DNA from: Lithospermum erythrorhizon
Taxonomy: Eukaryota > Streptophyta > Magnoliopsida > Boraginales > Boraginaceae
Assembly (NCBI GenBank): GCA_019722365.1
Contig: JADFUC010000157.1
Coordinates: forward strand, 62,001 to 126,000
DNA: 64,000 bases
Direction of reading: 5' to 3'
Shown here: positions 47,040 to 59,925 of the stretch, one piece after another
Position numbering within the stretch: the first letter of the stretch is position 1
How the letters are laid out: each line of letters starts with the position of its first letter
Translations under genes and position numbers: made by a program
The notes under the pieces: model-generated
The model's database searches: none
What the model saw: the letters and a program-made list of their open reading frames with translations, nothing else
What the model was told of the DNA's origin: nothing

Positions 47040-47990
47040 TGGTCTATACTGCGAGGATATGACAATGAGCCTACATAACATAAACTTAAAAACGAATGCC
47101 TAACGACTTAAACTAAACATACCTATGGCATTGCATTAGGTCACATTAATCTAGAACCGAATCAAGAAACTCCACTCCGGTGGAATACTTGAAGGTTTCA
47201 TTATGAATCATACTTATAAGCGAGTCTTGCCTTTCCGGCAAAATGATCAAAAATGCCTTTCAATCGCTTAAATTAAGCGGCAAGTGATTTATTGGGATCA
47301 TACACCTGATGTATGCTGGGCCAATGAACACATCTCGGGCAAGAGGAGGTTGGTAACTACTTCATTACATTTATCGATGATCACAAGATACGGTTTTGTG
47401 TATCCGATGAGACACAAACACGAGTCCTTTGAGAAATTAAGGAGTTCCAAATGAAGGGCAAAACCAATTGGACAAGACAATAAAGATTCTCCGGTCCGAG
47501 AGGTGGCGAATATTTGAGCTCACGTAGTTCAATTACTCATCTTAGAGGCGGTATTGTTTCACAACTCACTCCAGCCAGTGAACGCCACAAAGATAATGGC
47601 GTGTCCGAAGGAGAAATCGAACCCTTCTTGACACGGTTCCCGATCTATGATCACTCTATCCGATCTACCGCCAATTCTGTAAGTGGGGATACGCACTTCT
47701 AAGCCGGCACTTACCTTAAATGCATGTCCAACCAAGTCACAGACAAAACTCCCCATGAACCGGTGGTTCGGGAAGATTCCCAAGTTGTTTTCTGAAAGAT
47801 TCAATGCTGCTTATGTTAAGAGAGATTAACAAAAAAGATAAACGGCGCCCAAATCGATAAATGCTATTTCATAGGATATCCAAGTGGAAACAACAGCTTG
47901 TTACTACTTACCCGAAGCAAGAGAATAAAATCTTCATCAAGTAGAATGTGAGTATTCCTTTTGAAAAGAATTATTTCGTCCGTATGACTA
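47040..47990 (+). pseudogene. pol: copia integrase remnant (C2)
   Basis: Pre-integrase residues HINLNRIKKLHSGGILEGF (about 47140-47195) follow a YLWHCIRSH-like block that holds the His part of the zinc finger. ESCLAGKMIKNAF lies at about 47225. YFITFIDDHKIRFCVS-like text at 47355-47400 holds the first catalytic Asp block, and HKHESFEKLRSSK is conserved. RFSGPRGGEYLS at 47488-47520 corresponds to LRSDRGGEY, the second Asp. GIVSQLTPASERHKDNGVSE at 47550-47612 holds the Glu region. VEKTPHEPV-like, KLFSERFNAAYVKR-like and KCYFIGYPSGNNSLLL-like residues complete it. Several frameshifts. Confidence 0.8.
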
Positions 47991-49110
47991 GAAGTAACGG
48001 TGTTCATCTTGATGAAGCTCGTCGATGAAGTCAATGTCGATGCATCTAATGCGCAGGCATCCGACACACCACAAGAATTAAACCTTCTTCATAGAAGACC
48101 AGCCTCGATCCATAGGAAACTGCGGGAAGAACCAACCTTAGAAAATCCAACAGGACGCCACTCTAACCGCAGCTACCGGTATGGTGAAGTTTTCATCATT
48201 GAAAAAGTGACGAGCCCAATTTTGCAAAGAAAGAATGAATAGCAAGGATGTCAGAAACGCAAATAACAGCCGCCAATCGAGATGGATTCTATGTACCAAA
48301 ACGAGGTTTGGTCGTTGTTAGATTTACCAAATGGGGCTCGCCCTATTGAATGTAAATGGGTATTTAAGAAGAAACATGATAAAGACAGAAACGTTGATGT
48401 TTTCAAAGCTAGACTTGTAGCTTAAGGTTTCAAACAAGTTCACGGAGTGGACTATGACAAAACTTACTCTCGCCAAGGAAGTGCTTAAACTATCCGGATA
48501 ATCTTAGCCATTGCCGCATTTCATGACTATGAACAGGCAAAATGATGTAAAGACCGCTCCGAATGGAAATTTAGAGGAAGATGTGTACATGGTACAACCT
48601 CCAGGCTTCACATGTCCTAAAGGACCTAAGAAGGTATGCAAGTTGCAAAAGTCCATTTATGGTCTTAAGGCATCCTGCATTGAATCTACTTTTTTCGTAA
48701 TCAATCAAAGAGTTTGGTTTCATCAAGAACGAAGAAGAATCTTGTGTATACAAGAAGGTAAGTGGGAGTTAATGTGACATTCATAGTCCCCAGATGTCGA
48801 TGATACTTATCATTGAAACAACGCAGAAGTTACTAAATCCCCGCCTAAGGATTACGCAATGTTTCTCGTCGAAGGACTTAGCTAAGCACAATATATACTG
48901 GAATAAAGATCCACCGGTGATCGGTGAGGCTGATTGGACTTTCTGTGATACTATGTGAATAAGGTACTCCAGAAAGGTTCACCATGAGTAATTCCAAGAA
49001 GGGTAATCTCCCATAAAGAGTGGAGTTCAATCACAGGCTAATGTTGTCCCAATTACTAGCTGCATTTACCGTAACGGCGACATACCTTGGGCGCTCGGCT
49101 ATAGGGATCC
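47991..49110 (+). pseudogene. pol: copia linker and reverse transcriptase remnant (C2)
   Basis: After a polar linker (VDEVNVDASNAQASDTPQEL, then RHSNRSYRYGEVFIIE) the RT begins: IEMDSMYQNEVWSLLDLPNG, ARPIECKWVFKKKHDKDRNV, DVFKARLVA, stop, [35 protein letters not shown] and [20 protein letters not shown] come next, the first catalytic Asp being in the DVKTAFLNG equivalent. [19 protein letters not shown] and PDVDDTYH-like (48792, YVDD equivalent) traces follow. SNSKKGNLP and GSIMYAMLKYQT-like residues end the domain near 49130. It is in line with integrase and RNase H, so this is one element. Confidence 0.85.
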
Positions 49111-49189
49111 ATCATGTATGCTATGTTAAAGTACCAGACCTGATGTGTGTTCTATGACTAAGTAACCAAGAGATACTTAAGCTAATCCG

Positions 49190-49710
49190 TGTGAAAGCCA
49201 ATCGATTGTAGAAGTGCATCTCAAGTATCTGCTAAGAACTAAAGATGCTTTCTTGGTGTATGGCAGTAGACGAAGAGTTAGCAGCGACAAAGTAAGTGCC
49301 ACCGACGCCCGCCAACCCATGCAGACGACTCATCGCTCCCACCGGGTATGTATTTTGTCTCAACGGTGAGCAGTATCTTGAGGAGTTCCAAACATATAGT
49401 ATCAAGTGCTTCTATTCTACCACGCGTAATTCGAAGATATCATAAATGTCAAGCCGCTAAAGAAGCATGTTGATAAAGAAGTTCGTGGATCAACTTGTGC
49501 GGTACCTAGCATCGAGGGACCAGCTGAGTTGTTTGTGATGTCAAAGCTAAGGAACTCCCGAAAGCACATCACAAATCCAAGCACGCATCGAAAGTATCAC
49601 CCGACAGAGATATGCTCGATGAGGTGATGTCAAAGTATGTAAAGTAGAAAACAGAGTTAATCGCTCTAATTCCCTTTACTGGGAACCACTAAGTCGCAAA
49701 GCATGATGAG
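49190..49710 (+). pseudogene. pol: copia RNase H remnant (C2)
   Basis: LKYLLRTKDAFLVYGS-like residues at 49215-49265 parallel 36450-36495. DSRSQSGYVFCLNGE-like text follows at about 49335-49370. LKEACWIKKFV-like text lies at about 49455-49490, and AKELPKAHHKSKHASKVSP-like residues at 49550-49605. The final block LTKPLSQAKHDEHA(C) lies at 49676-49720. Comparison with C1 shows many small insertions and deletions in both copies. Confidence 0.8.
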
Positions 49711-49775
49711 AGCATGCAAATAACATAGGTCTTGCATGTATGTCGCAAAGGGCGTTAGGTTAAATGGGAGTCGTA

Positions 49776-51607
49776 TGTATCTATTGGGTGATGAAAAAAT
49801 ATTTGAATATTATTGCTTCTTATATTTTAATATATTTGTTTCTGTTGGTGTCTATATGTTTAAATTTACATTACAATATACATGTAGTGTATCCTCGATG
49901 AGTGAAAGGTTAAATCCCCTAGGTTAGTCTATGTTTTCTAGAGAGTGTACATGAATGCTTAATTACACTTTCAAGCCTAGAAACAAGGAGGATAGCCAAA
50001 AGGCCTTGGTCGTGACATGTCGATAGTTAGGGGCGACAAGCATCATATGACTAACATGGCGTTTTTGATTAGTGATCAAGATCGATCACGTTAGCCCGCA
50101 GGATCAGATCAATATCGTGGGTCAGCCGTCCGTGACTGGGAGTCGGCATGACCGAAACAAAATTACATAGAAGATATGTATATCTCTGCGTTCTAAGTAA
50201 CATTTGTTTAGAATTTTAGGTTCGGCCAATTCTTAGACCTACGATATAACTATCTCAGTGGCTATATAAGCTCAGATTTTGACTACGACTCAAACGCTTT
50301 AAGTGGGGATTATAACGGCATATGGTCGCCACAAAGGAGCGTAGCCGATAGATGTCGATATATCGAGGATTTGTCCTGGCCCTGATATACAAGGAAAGCA
50401 TCTCAGCCTCTCTGCCACGCTTGGTACCGATCGTTTGCTGACGCCTCATAAATGCTTAGGCCTCGGGGCTTCATACTGAGTACGTAAAAGTTGTGGGTGT
50501 TTCAAGACACACTTATGGTTAGCCTACGCATCAGAGATCGTTGATAAAGGAATTGTAAGATAATCGCCCATGGGCAAGCTCTTGGAGTGTTTGGGAAATC
50601 AATGAGAATTGATTCCATTTATTATGCCTCTTTCATGCGATAATTGTGTATCAATTCATTACCAGCTTGGTTAAATGTGATTATCGTAACTTAGTGTTCA
50701 ACTTAGTAATTCTATATTACTAGTGTGGGTTCTCATGATAATTTAAGGGTTAGCAGCTTATCATAGATCTTACCTATTAATGAGTTTATAATAATAGTAA
50801 TTGGTCTAGTTGGCCATTATACAACCTTTACTATTATCCGAGCCTGTAAGGCTCACATTGCTGCTGACGTTTGAGTTATATTTCATGTATGAAATTAAAG
50901 AGAACTGCATATGAAAATGTATTCCCTCAATTACATGTTCTACATTTCCATGTAGAATATCAACAAACAGAAATCACCAAATAGTTAAGCCAATTGGTTC
51001 GAGTAATTTTAGTATTTATCAATAACTTGAAAGATTATTGATATTGACTCATTAATATTTAATTAAGCTAATTAAATAGTTCAATCCTTATTAGCAACTC
51101 ATTAGTGTCTTAACGAACTAATAGAAAGCACGAGTCAAGCTAATACTTAACGTGGGAAGTTTTATCGGGCTTGCTTTTAACCTAGCCCTATATAATCAAA
51201 CTTTTTAGGTTTTTTCATCATAAGTTTTTGAGAAAATTTTATCACAAACCCTAAAGTAGCCGCCCGTCGAAATTCTCCCAAGAATTTTGGGGTTTTTCCT
51301 CGGTTTTGTCTTATCCTCATTACTGCATAAATTAGTTCTTGATTCAACCTCCCGGTAATGGACCAACTAGACATTTCCATACCTAATGATATCAAGTAAC
51401 AAGGAGTCGAGTGGAAGTCAAATTCATCGCTAGAATTTTGGTGTGAACTCTCAGAGAATTTACCCTGGGCCGCAATGTAAGTACTTTGTTTATTCATATA
51501 TTGTAAATATATGTTTTTTGCTTAATAAATCTTAGTATGCACTTTAAGATCCCCTGAATTAAGTGGATTTGTATTTATACCACATATCCATAATATTTTC
51601 TCCATCG
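49776..51607 (+). repeat. 3' LTR of copia C2 (about 1.83 kb)
   Basis: It starts TGTATCTATTGGGTG behind TTAAATGGGAG (PPT, 49760-49770) and ends ATAATATTTTCTCCATCG. It matches 37004-38768 throughout, including the AACCTAGCCCTATATAATCA promoter block (about 51179). The two LTRs are not pairs of one element: each follows its own RNase H. Confidence 0.8.
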
Positions 51608-52699
51608 CTTAAGGATCTTGAACTAGTCTAGTCACACGAGATCATCGGGCCGTTAGACATCCGTGCCTCGACCATATCCAACCGCTTACCCCTCCAATAT
51701 CTAGGGTAGGTTGAAGAAGTCCCTCCAAGTACAGCCCCGTAGCAGACTAAGGTCAAAGTCCATACGCCCATATGGGACTCAAGTGATTGCTACAAGACCT
51801 CGGCCCAAGCTTGTCCAAAACGCATATCCAAGTCAAGATCCAAGCTCGAATCTAGCTCAAGTCTGTGCCAAATCAAGCTATTATGTAGATTGATTGTCAA
51901 AACTTTTAGATTATTAATTACATTTATTTGTACTCTGAAAAGTTTCCTTAAGGGTTCTGGGATAATAAAACTTTTCTTATGTTAGAGTCATTTTAAAATT
52001 TTGAACTCAAATATCTTTTTATATATTGGATAATAAATACTGAAACATATATCAAAATATACCATTTCAAAATACTTTACAATTAAGATTATAATTTTGA
52101 TTAAAATCAAAGCTAATATATATAATTAAAATTAGAAAATCTCATCATATGAAGAAAAGACATCGGAGGATATTTTTTGAGATAAAATGGATGCTAGGAT
52201 GTAGTATTAATTGATGATACTGATTATTTTGGTGAATAATAATTATTGTAGAAGGTTCAAACCCTCATCTAAGGATTCTACACTACCCATGTCCTTGAGG
52301 TGTATGTAGGAGATAAATCGAACCCACGCTATAAAGAAAGGATATAGATATCAACATCGTACCACATCTTTACCAATCGTGCCATGTTCAGAGGCGAATT
52401 ATATATATTGTGGCTATAGTAAACTTTATTCATATATCAAAGACCGCGTATATTTTTCAAGATTATTGACGTTGAGAAAATGGAATGCTGGTTGGCAAAG
52501 TCAATCGTCCTTATAATTAAAGTGGAATTGATAGAAGATAACATCAACAAAAGAAATAAATACTGATAGGGATGAAAAGACACTATGAAGTTGAAGCAAT
52601 AAGTCAAAGCAACCATTCAGTTCTCCTTGAATAGTACTCCGTAAATTAGAAAATTCTTACTCTTTCCGTAACGTTAACGAATTGATGAGATTCTCGAAT
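51608..52699. other. AT-rich stretch with no gene
   Basis: From 51610 to 51890 the sequence is less AT-rich and has short repeated words (CAAGCTCGAATC, AGCTCAAGTC). A 60-residue frame there has no motif. The rest is AT-rich and unassigned. Confidence 0.4.
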
Positions 52700-54050
52700 T
52701 GACTGATTGTATTCGTTTGTGGACAACTAAAAAGCATTTGGGCCATGGTGTTATTTAAGAATTAAGATAGTGATATGAATACCAAATTCTTCCATCCGTA
52801 TGTTAAACATCGAAACAAGATAATCTCTATCCTCAAATTAACTGACGATAATGATAATTTGCTGACAACTGAAGACTCTATCCAATCCCACCGCAGAGAT
52901 TTCTTTAAAAATATCTATAAACCGCCGGCTCCCCAACAAACCCAAAGATACATTCCTTACCATTTCAAATATCACTACCCACCTAAGAACTGATCAAATT
53001 GATAATCTCAACCTCCTTTTACCCCTTAAGAAATTCTTGAAAATTAAGAATGCTCTTTTCCAAATGCCACATGAGAAATCCCCGGACCGATGACTTTCCT
53101 GCTGAGTTTTACCAAAATAACTGGCACTTAGTAGGAAAATGTCTCATAATTTTCATTCAGAATTTTCTTAATAATGGCCACATCCTTAAAGAAATAAATA
53201 ACACCTTTATTAGACTTATTCCCAAAATCCCTCAACCCAAAAAATCGAAGAATTCAGGCCTATTAGTCTATACAATACCACTTATAAAATTGCCTCTAAA
53301 ATCTTGATAAATAGACTCAAGCCTCACCTCAACTCTCGCTTTCTCCTTTTCAAAATGGTTTCATTCAAGGTAGAGGAGCTCAAGACAATATCCTCATGGC
53401 CCAAGAACTTACTCACTTAATTCAAAGCTCTAAATGTAAAAAATATGAAATGGCAGCCATTAAAATTGACATGAGTAAAGCTTTTGACAGGGTTAACTAG
53501 GATTTCCTTATTACAGTCTTTAATAAACTTTGTTGTCCGAGTCACTGGATTCATCTAATCTAAGAATGTATCTCAACCGTTCAATACTCTGTTCTTGTCA
53601 ATGGCCCCCTTTTAAACCAGCTTGTGGTCTTAGATAAGAGACATTCTCTATCCTATTCTTTTTGTTTTATGCTCAGCCTTCTCTATTCTATTCTTTTTGC
53701 TTTATGCTCATAAGGCCTCTAGGTTACTCTCACCTTTCTTCAAAACCCTAATAAGATTAAAGGTGTCTTGATTTCCAAAAATGGATGCAAAATTAGTCAT
53801 CTATTCTTTGTAGATGATTGCTTTTTCTTCATTCATCCGAACTTTGAAAGCATTAAATTTTTCTGCCAAGCCTTGAACAATTTCTGCTTGGACTCTAGTC
53901 AAATTATTAATTTTAATCAATCACATATTACCTTTAGTCCACTCTCCCCCTTTCTTATAAAATTAAATTTTTTAGTGACCTCAATGTCACTCCCTCGAAT
54001 TATTTTGGAAGTTATTTAGGTATTCCCCTGCATATTAAAAAAAAAAAAGA
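52700..54050 (+). pseudogene. L1-type LINE reverse transcriptase remnant
   Basis: DMNTKFFHPYVKHRNKIISI at 52770-52830 is the plant LINE block NTKFFHxxxxxRxxxNxI. MPHEKSPGP(D)DFPAEFYQN, read with one frameshift (53069-53120), is the PGPDGFxxxFY block. INNTFIRLIPKIPQPKKS, then RPISLYNTTYKI-like, KILINRLKPHLN and GFIQGRGAQDNILMAQELTH follow. AAIKIDMSKAFDRVN at 53457-53499 holds the first catalytic Asp. HLFFVDDCFFF at 53797-53829 is the (F/Y)xDD box. Stops, frameshifts and two short duplications (35 bp near 53646; 133 bp near 54149) make it non-functional. No upstream ORF1 or endonuclease is seen. Confidence 0.85.
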
Positions 54051-54989
54051 AAAACTATCTTTTCTGGGTTTATCGGCAAAATCAAAAATAAAAATCCTCG
54101 CTTGAAATCGTGCTTTAAATTTCGATGGGAGTGACTACCTCATCAACATGTCCTTCAATCCATTTTAGTTTATCCAATAGGTTTTTGGCAATTCCCCTTC
54201 CACCGGCCCAAGAACTCCTGATAAAAATTTTGCCAAATCAAAAGTTTTAAATTCTCGAATGGAGACTACCCTCATCAAATCTGTCCTTCAATCCATTTTA
54301 ATTTATCCAATGGGTGTTTACAAATAGCCCTCTCCACTGCCCAAGAACTTTATGTACTCCCTGCCAAATTTCGCTGGGGAAGAATATCAGAATACTCATC
54401 CATTGGGTCAACTGATTTTATGCCTTCATAATGATATTGGAGAGTTTGGCTTCTTTAAGCACCTCGACCATTTAATGTTGCACTTCTGGGCAAAAAATGC
54501 TTGAGACTTCTCCAATTCTCAAACTCTCACTCTAACGACTCTATGAGCATCCATTTCAAATCCAAATACTTTCCCAACTCCTCCCCTCTTGATGCAACAT
54601 TAAACAAAATAGCTCTTGGACCTGGAGAAGTCTCCACTCGAGACTTGAAAAGATTAACCATGCCATGAATTGGACGATTAGTAAAGGAACCAAAATCAAT
54701 ATTTGGTCGGACAACTAGATACGAAATTTACACTGTTCCATTCGAAGCATCTTAAACTCCCATCCCACTCACCCTTTCACACAAAAGTCTCTTAATTTAC
54801 TCACACAAGATAGATTGAAATGTCCCCCTCTTTCGTTCCCTCTTCCCCACTGACATTGTTAATGAAATCATCATAATTAAACCCTCTCGCGCGGCACGCT
54901 GAAAATGGCCCTTTAACTCTTTCAAAATTGAAGACATGTACAAGATAATAAACACTAACTCCCTTGTTACCACAAAAATTCCCTCAAAT
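54051..54989 (+). pseudogene. LINE region between RT and zinc-knuckle, decayed
   Basis: It continues the LINE. A duplicated segment of about 133 bp carries TGTCCTTCAATCCATTTTA at 54149 and 54282 and would encode LLxSVLQSILVYPMGVF-like residues, the usual maturation-like block after the RT. WGRISEYSSIGS-like and ECGLGFFKHLDH-like traces follow at 54370-54470. An ISKGTKINIWSDN-like block near 54685 fits the plant LINE WxD stretch. Confidence 0.55.
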
Positions 54990-55560
54990 CTGAAAAACAT
55001 ACGTCATTGCATGGAATAAACTTTGTAAAACTACATACCCAAAAAAAAATAAGAAGCTTCTTATGGAAAATAATCATTAATAGGCTCCCGATCAAACAAA
55101 ACCTCTCAACAAAAGACAAAAAAATTGTCGACACTCATTGTTCCTTTTGCTCAGAACCCATTGAAACAACAAATAATGTTTTTCTCCATTGTCCATTTGA
55201 AAAAAATCTTTGGAACTATCACAAGATCTCTCCAACCCACACCAGTCAAAATATTTCCGACATTCATGCTCACTACATTACAAAAAAAAAAAACAATTCA
55301 TAAAAAATACATCTCTTATGAAGTATTCTCTAGACAATCTGGATCACTAGAACTGATCTCATCTTCAACCAGGCAACACTTATTGAAAAACACATCCAAA
55401 ATAAAAGTTACGATTTAGAGATCCTGGAGAAAAATCATCAAACTCCACCATAAAAGCCTCAAAAATAGGAGAGTAATCGAACACTTCTTTTCCTACTTTC
55501 AAGCATAATCATCATCTGAACAACAACAATTGTAATAGAAATTACAAAAGAAAAAGGGAT
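54990..55560 (+). pseudogene. LINE zf-RVT domain and 3' end
   Basis: KLCKTTYPKK-like and HTQKKIRSFLWKIIINRLPI, KQNLSTKDKKIVDTHCSFCS, then EPIETTNNVFLHCPFEKNLW form the zf-RVT zinc-binding domain, which follows the RT in plant L1-type LINEs. The C-x(2)-C and H-C residues are intact. After about 55300 the match weakens. I see no clear poly(A) tail; similarity ends before 55560. Confidence 0.8.
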
Positions 55561-56784
55561 GCCAAAGTGTGCATTAAGCATCACCACCCATCTTGAACTG
55601 TATTTTGAGCCAATTTGTATATACCTCACAAACAAACTTAAAAATCATCGAAGGAGTTCATTACTGATGCATTCACTTCATAGGTTTGTTCTAAATATTT
55701 CCATATGATAAAAAGATCAAGGGTCTAGGAAGAGATAGATGAAGAAGGAAGAAATGAAGAATATTTGCAAGTTTATTTGGTTTCCAACCAATCTTGGTTG
55801 TTTTTTGAATTTATTAGATATTTCAATTAGTACTTTTAATTCCATGGATTGTAATATTCAAAGCATTTATCAAAATGCTAGATAACATGTAATGTTTTCT
55901 ATGTTTTAAACTTTTGCATTATCTATCAAAAAAAATTAAGATTATCTAGAATTGGTGGTATTTAAAAAAAAAATAGTGCTAAGTACTATAAATAACTAAT
56001 AATTTTTTTTAATTAATCTAACAGTTAGAGTAAGTGCCCAAAAAAAGTGTGAAATAATAATTATCCGACAAAGTTGAACTCGAGGCGTCTATTGGAAATT
56101 TGGGTCGGATACCGGTGATTATTGAGCCATTGGTAGAATGGTGGTATTTAAACACCAAAAAAATTGAAGTATTTAATTTGTGTATTGGTTTGTTTTAAAT
56201 TTTTTATTGAATCGTGTAGAGTTGGGTGTTGAAAAAGTAGAGCATGTTTAAACTCTAAAGTGGACCCATGTAGACACTTGGTGGATGGTGAGAGGATGGG
56301 TTGAACATGTATGCGGGGTATATGTTGTTGAATTTTAAGTGAAAGAATCTTGTCTAAACAAAATTATTGGAGATGATATGTATTAAATTACTGTTCAATT
56401 ATTATGTGGGCAAAAAACATAAAATGGTTTGGAGTGTTTGAAAACGAAAACTGGCGTGTTTAATTGGTGTCAAAGAATCTGACAAGAAATCTTCTACAAG
56501 TCCAAGATGTGTTAGCACTTGGAAAGGGAATAACTCAAATACAATATAGACCGAACATATCAACAATTTAAGAAGTGGGAGCTTTAGAAAAAAAAAAACT
56601 TTAAAAATGATGTGGAGAAATGGCGAATGCATGGCTGACAGATCAGATGTAATTCCTTAGGATAATTTGTTCCACTAGTTCGAGAATATATATCCAAACA
56701 TTATAGTGTATGTCCCTGTTGCAAATCTTATTGATGTGTCTATTGTAGTAGAGTTAAAGGATAATATAGATGATTATGAGATTA
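55561..56784. other. AT-rich stretch, nothing recognised
   Basis: No open frame with recognisable motifs and no array. Part of 56040-56300 is less AT-rich, without structure that I can name. Confidence 0.4.
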
Positions 56785-57010
56785 TTCTTCAATTCATTTT
56801 AATTGATTTTCTCATATATTGATGTAAATTTTTAATTACTCTTTAATTATACTATCAAAAAAATTAAAAAATTAATATTGTAAAAGTATTTTAAAAGACG
56901 AATCAAATTATATAAATTTTATATTTTTTAGAATAAGAAATAATTAATAATTAACGGTTAAAGTTCAATTTCAAAAAAATCAAACGACAATTAAAATAGA
57001 ATCGATGGAG
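56785..57010. mobile_element. Stowaway-like MITE 1
   Basis: The right end AAAATAGAATCGATGGAG followed by TA, and the left end TTCTTCAATTCATTTTAATT preceded by TA, are imperfect inverted repeats of about 27 bp. They resemble the Stowaway end (CTCCxTCxxTTCxATTTTAATTG). Length about 226 bp, AT-rich, no coding. Target TA on both sides. Confidence 0.6.
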
Positions 57011-57163
57011 TATGAGATTATGAAATGTTTGATGTTTATTAAGAGTGCTTCGGCTAATATTGTCCTTCCCTAACGAACTATTATAAACTTATTTTTTGGG
57101 ATAAATATTTTTATCATTAATGTCATATTAATGCTTAATTTTCGGGCTTTAAATTTTAAAGTA

Positions 57164-57417
57164 CTGCATCCAGATAAAGTTACTTGTCATTTTAGCTTTT
57201 AAAATTTGATTTTTTTTTTTGTCATTTTAATATAAAAATTACATTTTACATCGTCAATATATTTTTTTACTACTTTTTCTTATTAAATTATCAAACAACC
57301 AATGCTATAATTTTAATTAATTATCATTATACATTTTCATTATACATTTTGATTACTTTTTCTTTTTCCTAATTTGTATATAATTTTATAATGATAAGTG
57401 AAAAAATTCGGAGGGAG
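57164..57417. mobile_element. Stowaway-like MITE 2
   Basis: The left end CTGCATCCAGATAAAGTTAC and the right end AAATTCGGAGGGAG (complement CTCCCTCCGAATTT) are flanked by TA at 57162-57163 and 57418-57419. TTGTCATTTT follows the left end, as in Stowaway elements. Length 254 bp, non-coding. The left TIR has diverged more than the right. Confidence 0.7.
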
Positions 57418-58265
57418 TAGTTGTTTCTCTTACTCCGTATTAATTAACGACTCATTAAACTCATTGATTGTTGAAATTAAAGCTCCTTAATGAATCTTTA
57501 ATTGGTCACTACACCGGGTATTCCGGTATGATGGCCGGCCATTTGGATTTCGGACCATCTTTAAAGAACATTTACTTGACTGGTATGATATGTGATTTTA
57601 CTTGTCCGATTAAATTCGGATCCCATTCGAAACTAAACGACATTTTCAAAACAGGTATATTTGTTGATTAGTAGTAAAATGTACCTTAGTAGTAAAATAT
57701 GCGTCGTTATACGTAAAGAGTATTTATATTTATCTTTATATTTAAAATGAGATAATAAATAAATTAATTAATTATTTACATAGATTTATAAATTATAATT
57801 TTGATTTATATTATAATTCATTTGTTCATAGTTATATGATTCCTTATAATTTTTAATAATATAATTTTTATATTAGATTTAAAAAAATTGTTACCATATT
57901 ACTCTTCATTTTCAAGGTTTAATAAAAGAATGCATCTTATGTTATTTTATTTATTGTTAGAAAATATCACTTTTCTCTTTTAATAAAAATGCACCTTATG
58001 TTATTTTATTTATTGTTAGAAAACATCACTTCACAATTGAAATATTCCAAATGAAGTACATTTGTAAATAAATGGAATAAAGATGACATACCTTTTTTAA
58101 AAAGTATATCTTGTGTAATTAATTTTTTAATAAAAAATTAAACCTTAATAGTGTATATGTGATTAATATTAGTTGATATGGAATCTTTTAAAATTTTGAC
58201 ATAAATAACAACTTTACTATAAAAGTTCACAAGAAGCTATTCAAATAGAAGTTGGGGGGGGTATA
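57418..58265. other. spacer with a short open frame and a 59-bp duplication
   Basis: A 67-residue frame (57468-57671) has no recognisable motif, though it is less AT-rich than its surroundings. A direct duplication with a 59-bp period (TGCATCTTATGTTATTTTAT at 57931, TGCACCTTATGTTATTTTAT at 57990) lies further right. A G8 run (58254-58261) precedes the LTR. Confidence 0.4.
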
Positions 58266-59813
58266 CGTAACGACCCGCCCAGGTGGGCCCCCACGAGGTT
58301 GGGACCGTCGCCCAGCACAATGCTCCGGAGTCATAACGATGGATAACAATAAAAATGACTCGTTTTACATCACGAATAAAACAATACAACTCGTCATCGG
58401 GTGAACTAGCGATACTGTGACATTAGAAAATCATAATATAAATACACATCGAACAATTTGTTATACAACTTCGAGTCAATAAAAAATTATATATGAAACT
58501 TCAAGGAAGATAATATGACTCTTGAAAGTGTGACCACCATCGCCATGCTTCGCAGATGCCTTGACTACTCGGCCCGATGCATATCGGTCATCCGCCCAAC
58601 AACCTAGGCATGAAGCAGCCCGCCCATAAAGAAATAGAAATTCGGCTAAAAGGCGAGTGAAAAGGCAATATACAGTTAACCTACGTCATGCGAATAAGAA
58701 TAATTTAGATTTACTATTTAGAGACTATATACCCCAAAGAGTATTATTTTATAGGTTACTCGCCACAAAATAAACTTTCCTTATTGGCTTTCTAACTAAC
58801 ACCAATAACCCTTTTCGTCAACAACACTCCACGGTACACCTTAATTACGAAGTATTTCTCTATCTATTATCTTTTACAGTATAGCTAATTCCCAAATATA
58901 ATATACACCTCAAACACACAATAACTTAACATATATCTTAACCTCTCATAACTCATGCATATACAACTCAATCACTTATCTTTGGATTCGGCTTTAAATC
59001 TTACTCCCATTTTACAATCATACTCCTCCTGACAGCTAATGTTCTCGAGAAGACCTTCCAAATATATGCATTTCTTAATATGGTGAGTAATATATCTTGA
59101 ATCGGATAACCTAAGTGCGATTTATCTTCCAAATTCTCCATTTAGTATACGGAACTTATTTACCTCAATGGTATCAGCGTCGTGGTTAGATCAGTACTTA
59201 TATTCTAGCACAATTGAATCCAGTTTTCCACCATATATATAAAATATCATCAACATCATCGACAGATTAGCATAAACTTCGGTTTATAATTTCTGCCCCT
59301 AATGTTCTCATTCAAAAGGTATCTCATCCATTAGCCACTTAATATATATATAACATATCTACCAAAAAGACAGTAATGCCGGTAAGGCTACAAGCGAAAA
59401 TAAATCATTATCTGAAGAAAATAGTTGCCGACAAAATTTGACGCTTAAAAAATGAAATATAACCATCAAAGCAACATTCTTGCTTACAACAACAAGATTA
59501 GGAATAGTCATCGTAGTCAAATATGAATAAAATACATGTATCACGGGATTATCGGATAAAGTCATACAACATAATTCCATGAAGTCTCGGACATAACACA
59601 TGAATATATAATAGAGATTGGAATAAGCACACAATCACCCAATGAAATCACGAGAGACTCGACAACGACTAAAACTCTAGTCATGAACCTCATCTCTCCT
59701 TATCCTTTGATATACCATCACTCTGTCTTTATATACTCAATCCGTCTACTGTAGGAATGGACAAATCAACGATCACCTCGCACTTATCTTGGCATTATGA
59801 GGCCAAAACAGCA

Positions 59814-59925
59814 GCTTATACACAAAGTATAAGGCACACCGCTTATACACAAAGTATAAAGGCACGCACTTATACACAAAGTATAAGGCCACGCGCTTAT
59901 ACACAAAGTATAAGGCACACCGCCG
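59814..59925. repeat. hairpin minisatellite A in LTR L2
   Basis: Four units with the core CTTATACACAAAGTATAAG and 7-9 bp spacers (GCACACCG and variants). The stem is preserved in almost all copies while spacer bases vary, as in L1. Confidence 0.85.

Noticed and set aside
52250..52330. GGTTCAAACCC and TCGAACCCACG resembling tRNA B boxes (SINE or tRNA)
   Set aside because: No A box at the proper distance, no cloverleaf and no tail.
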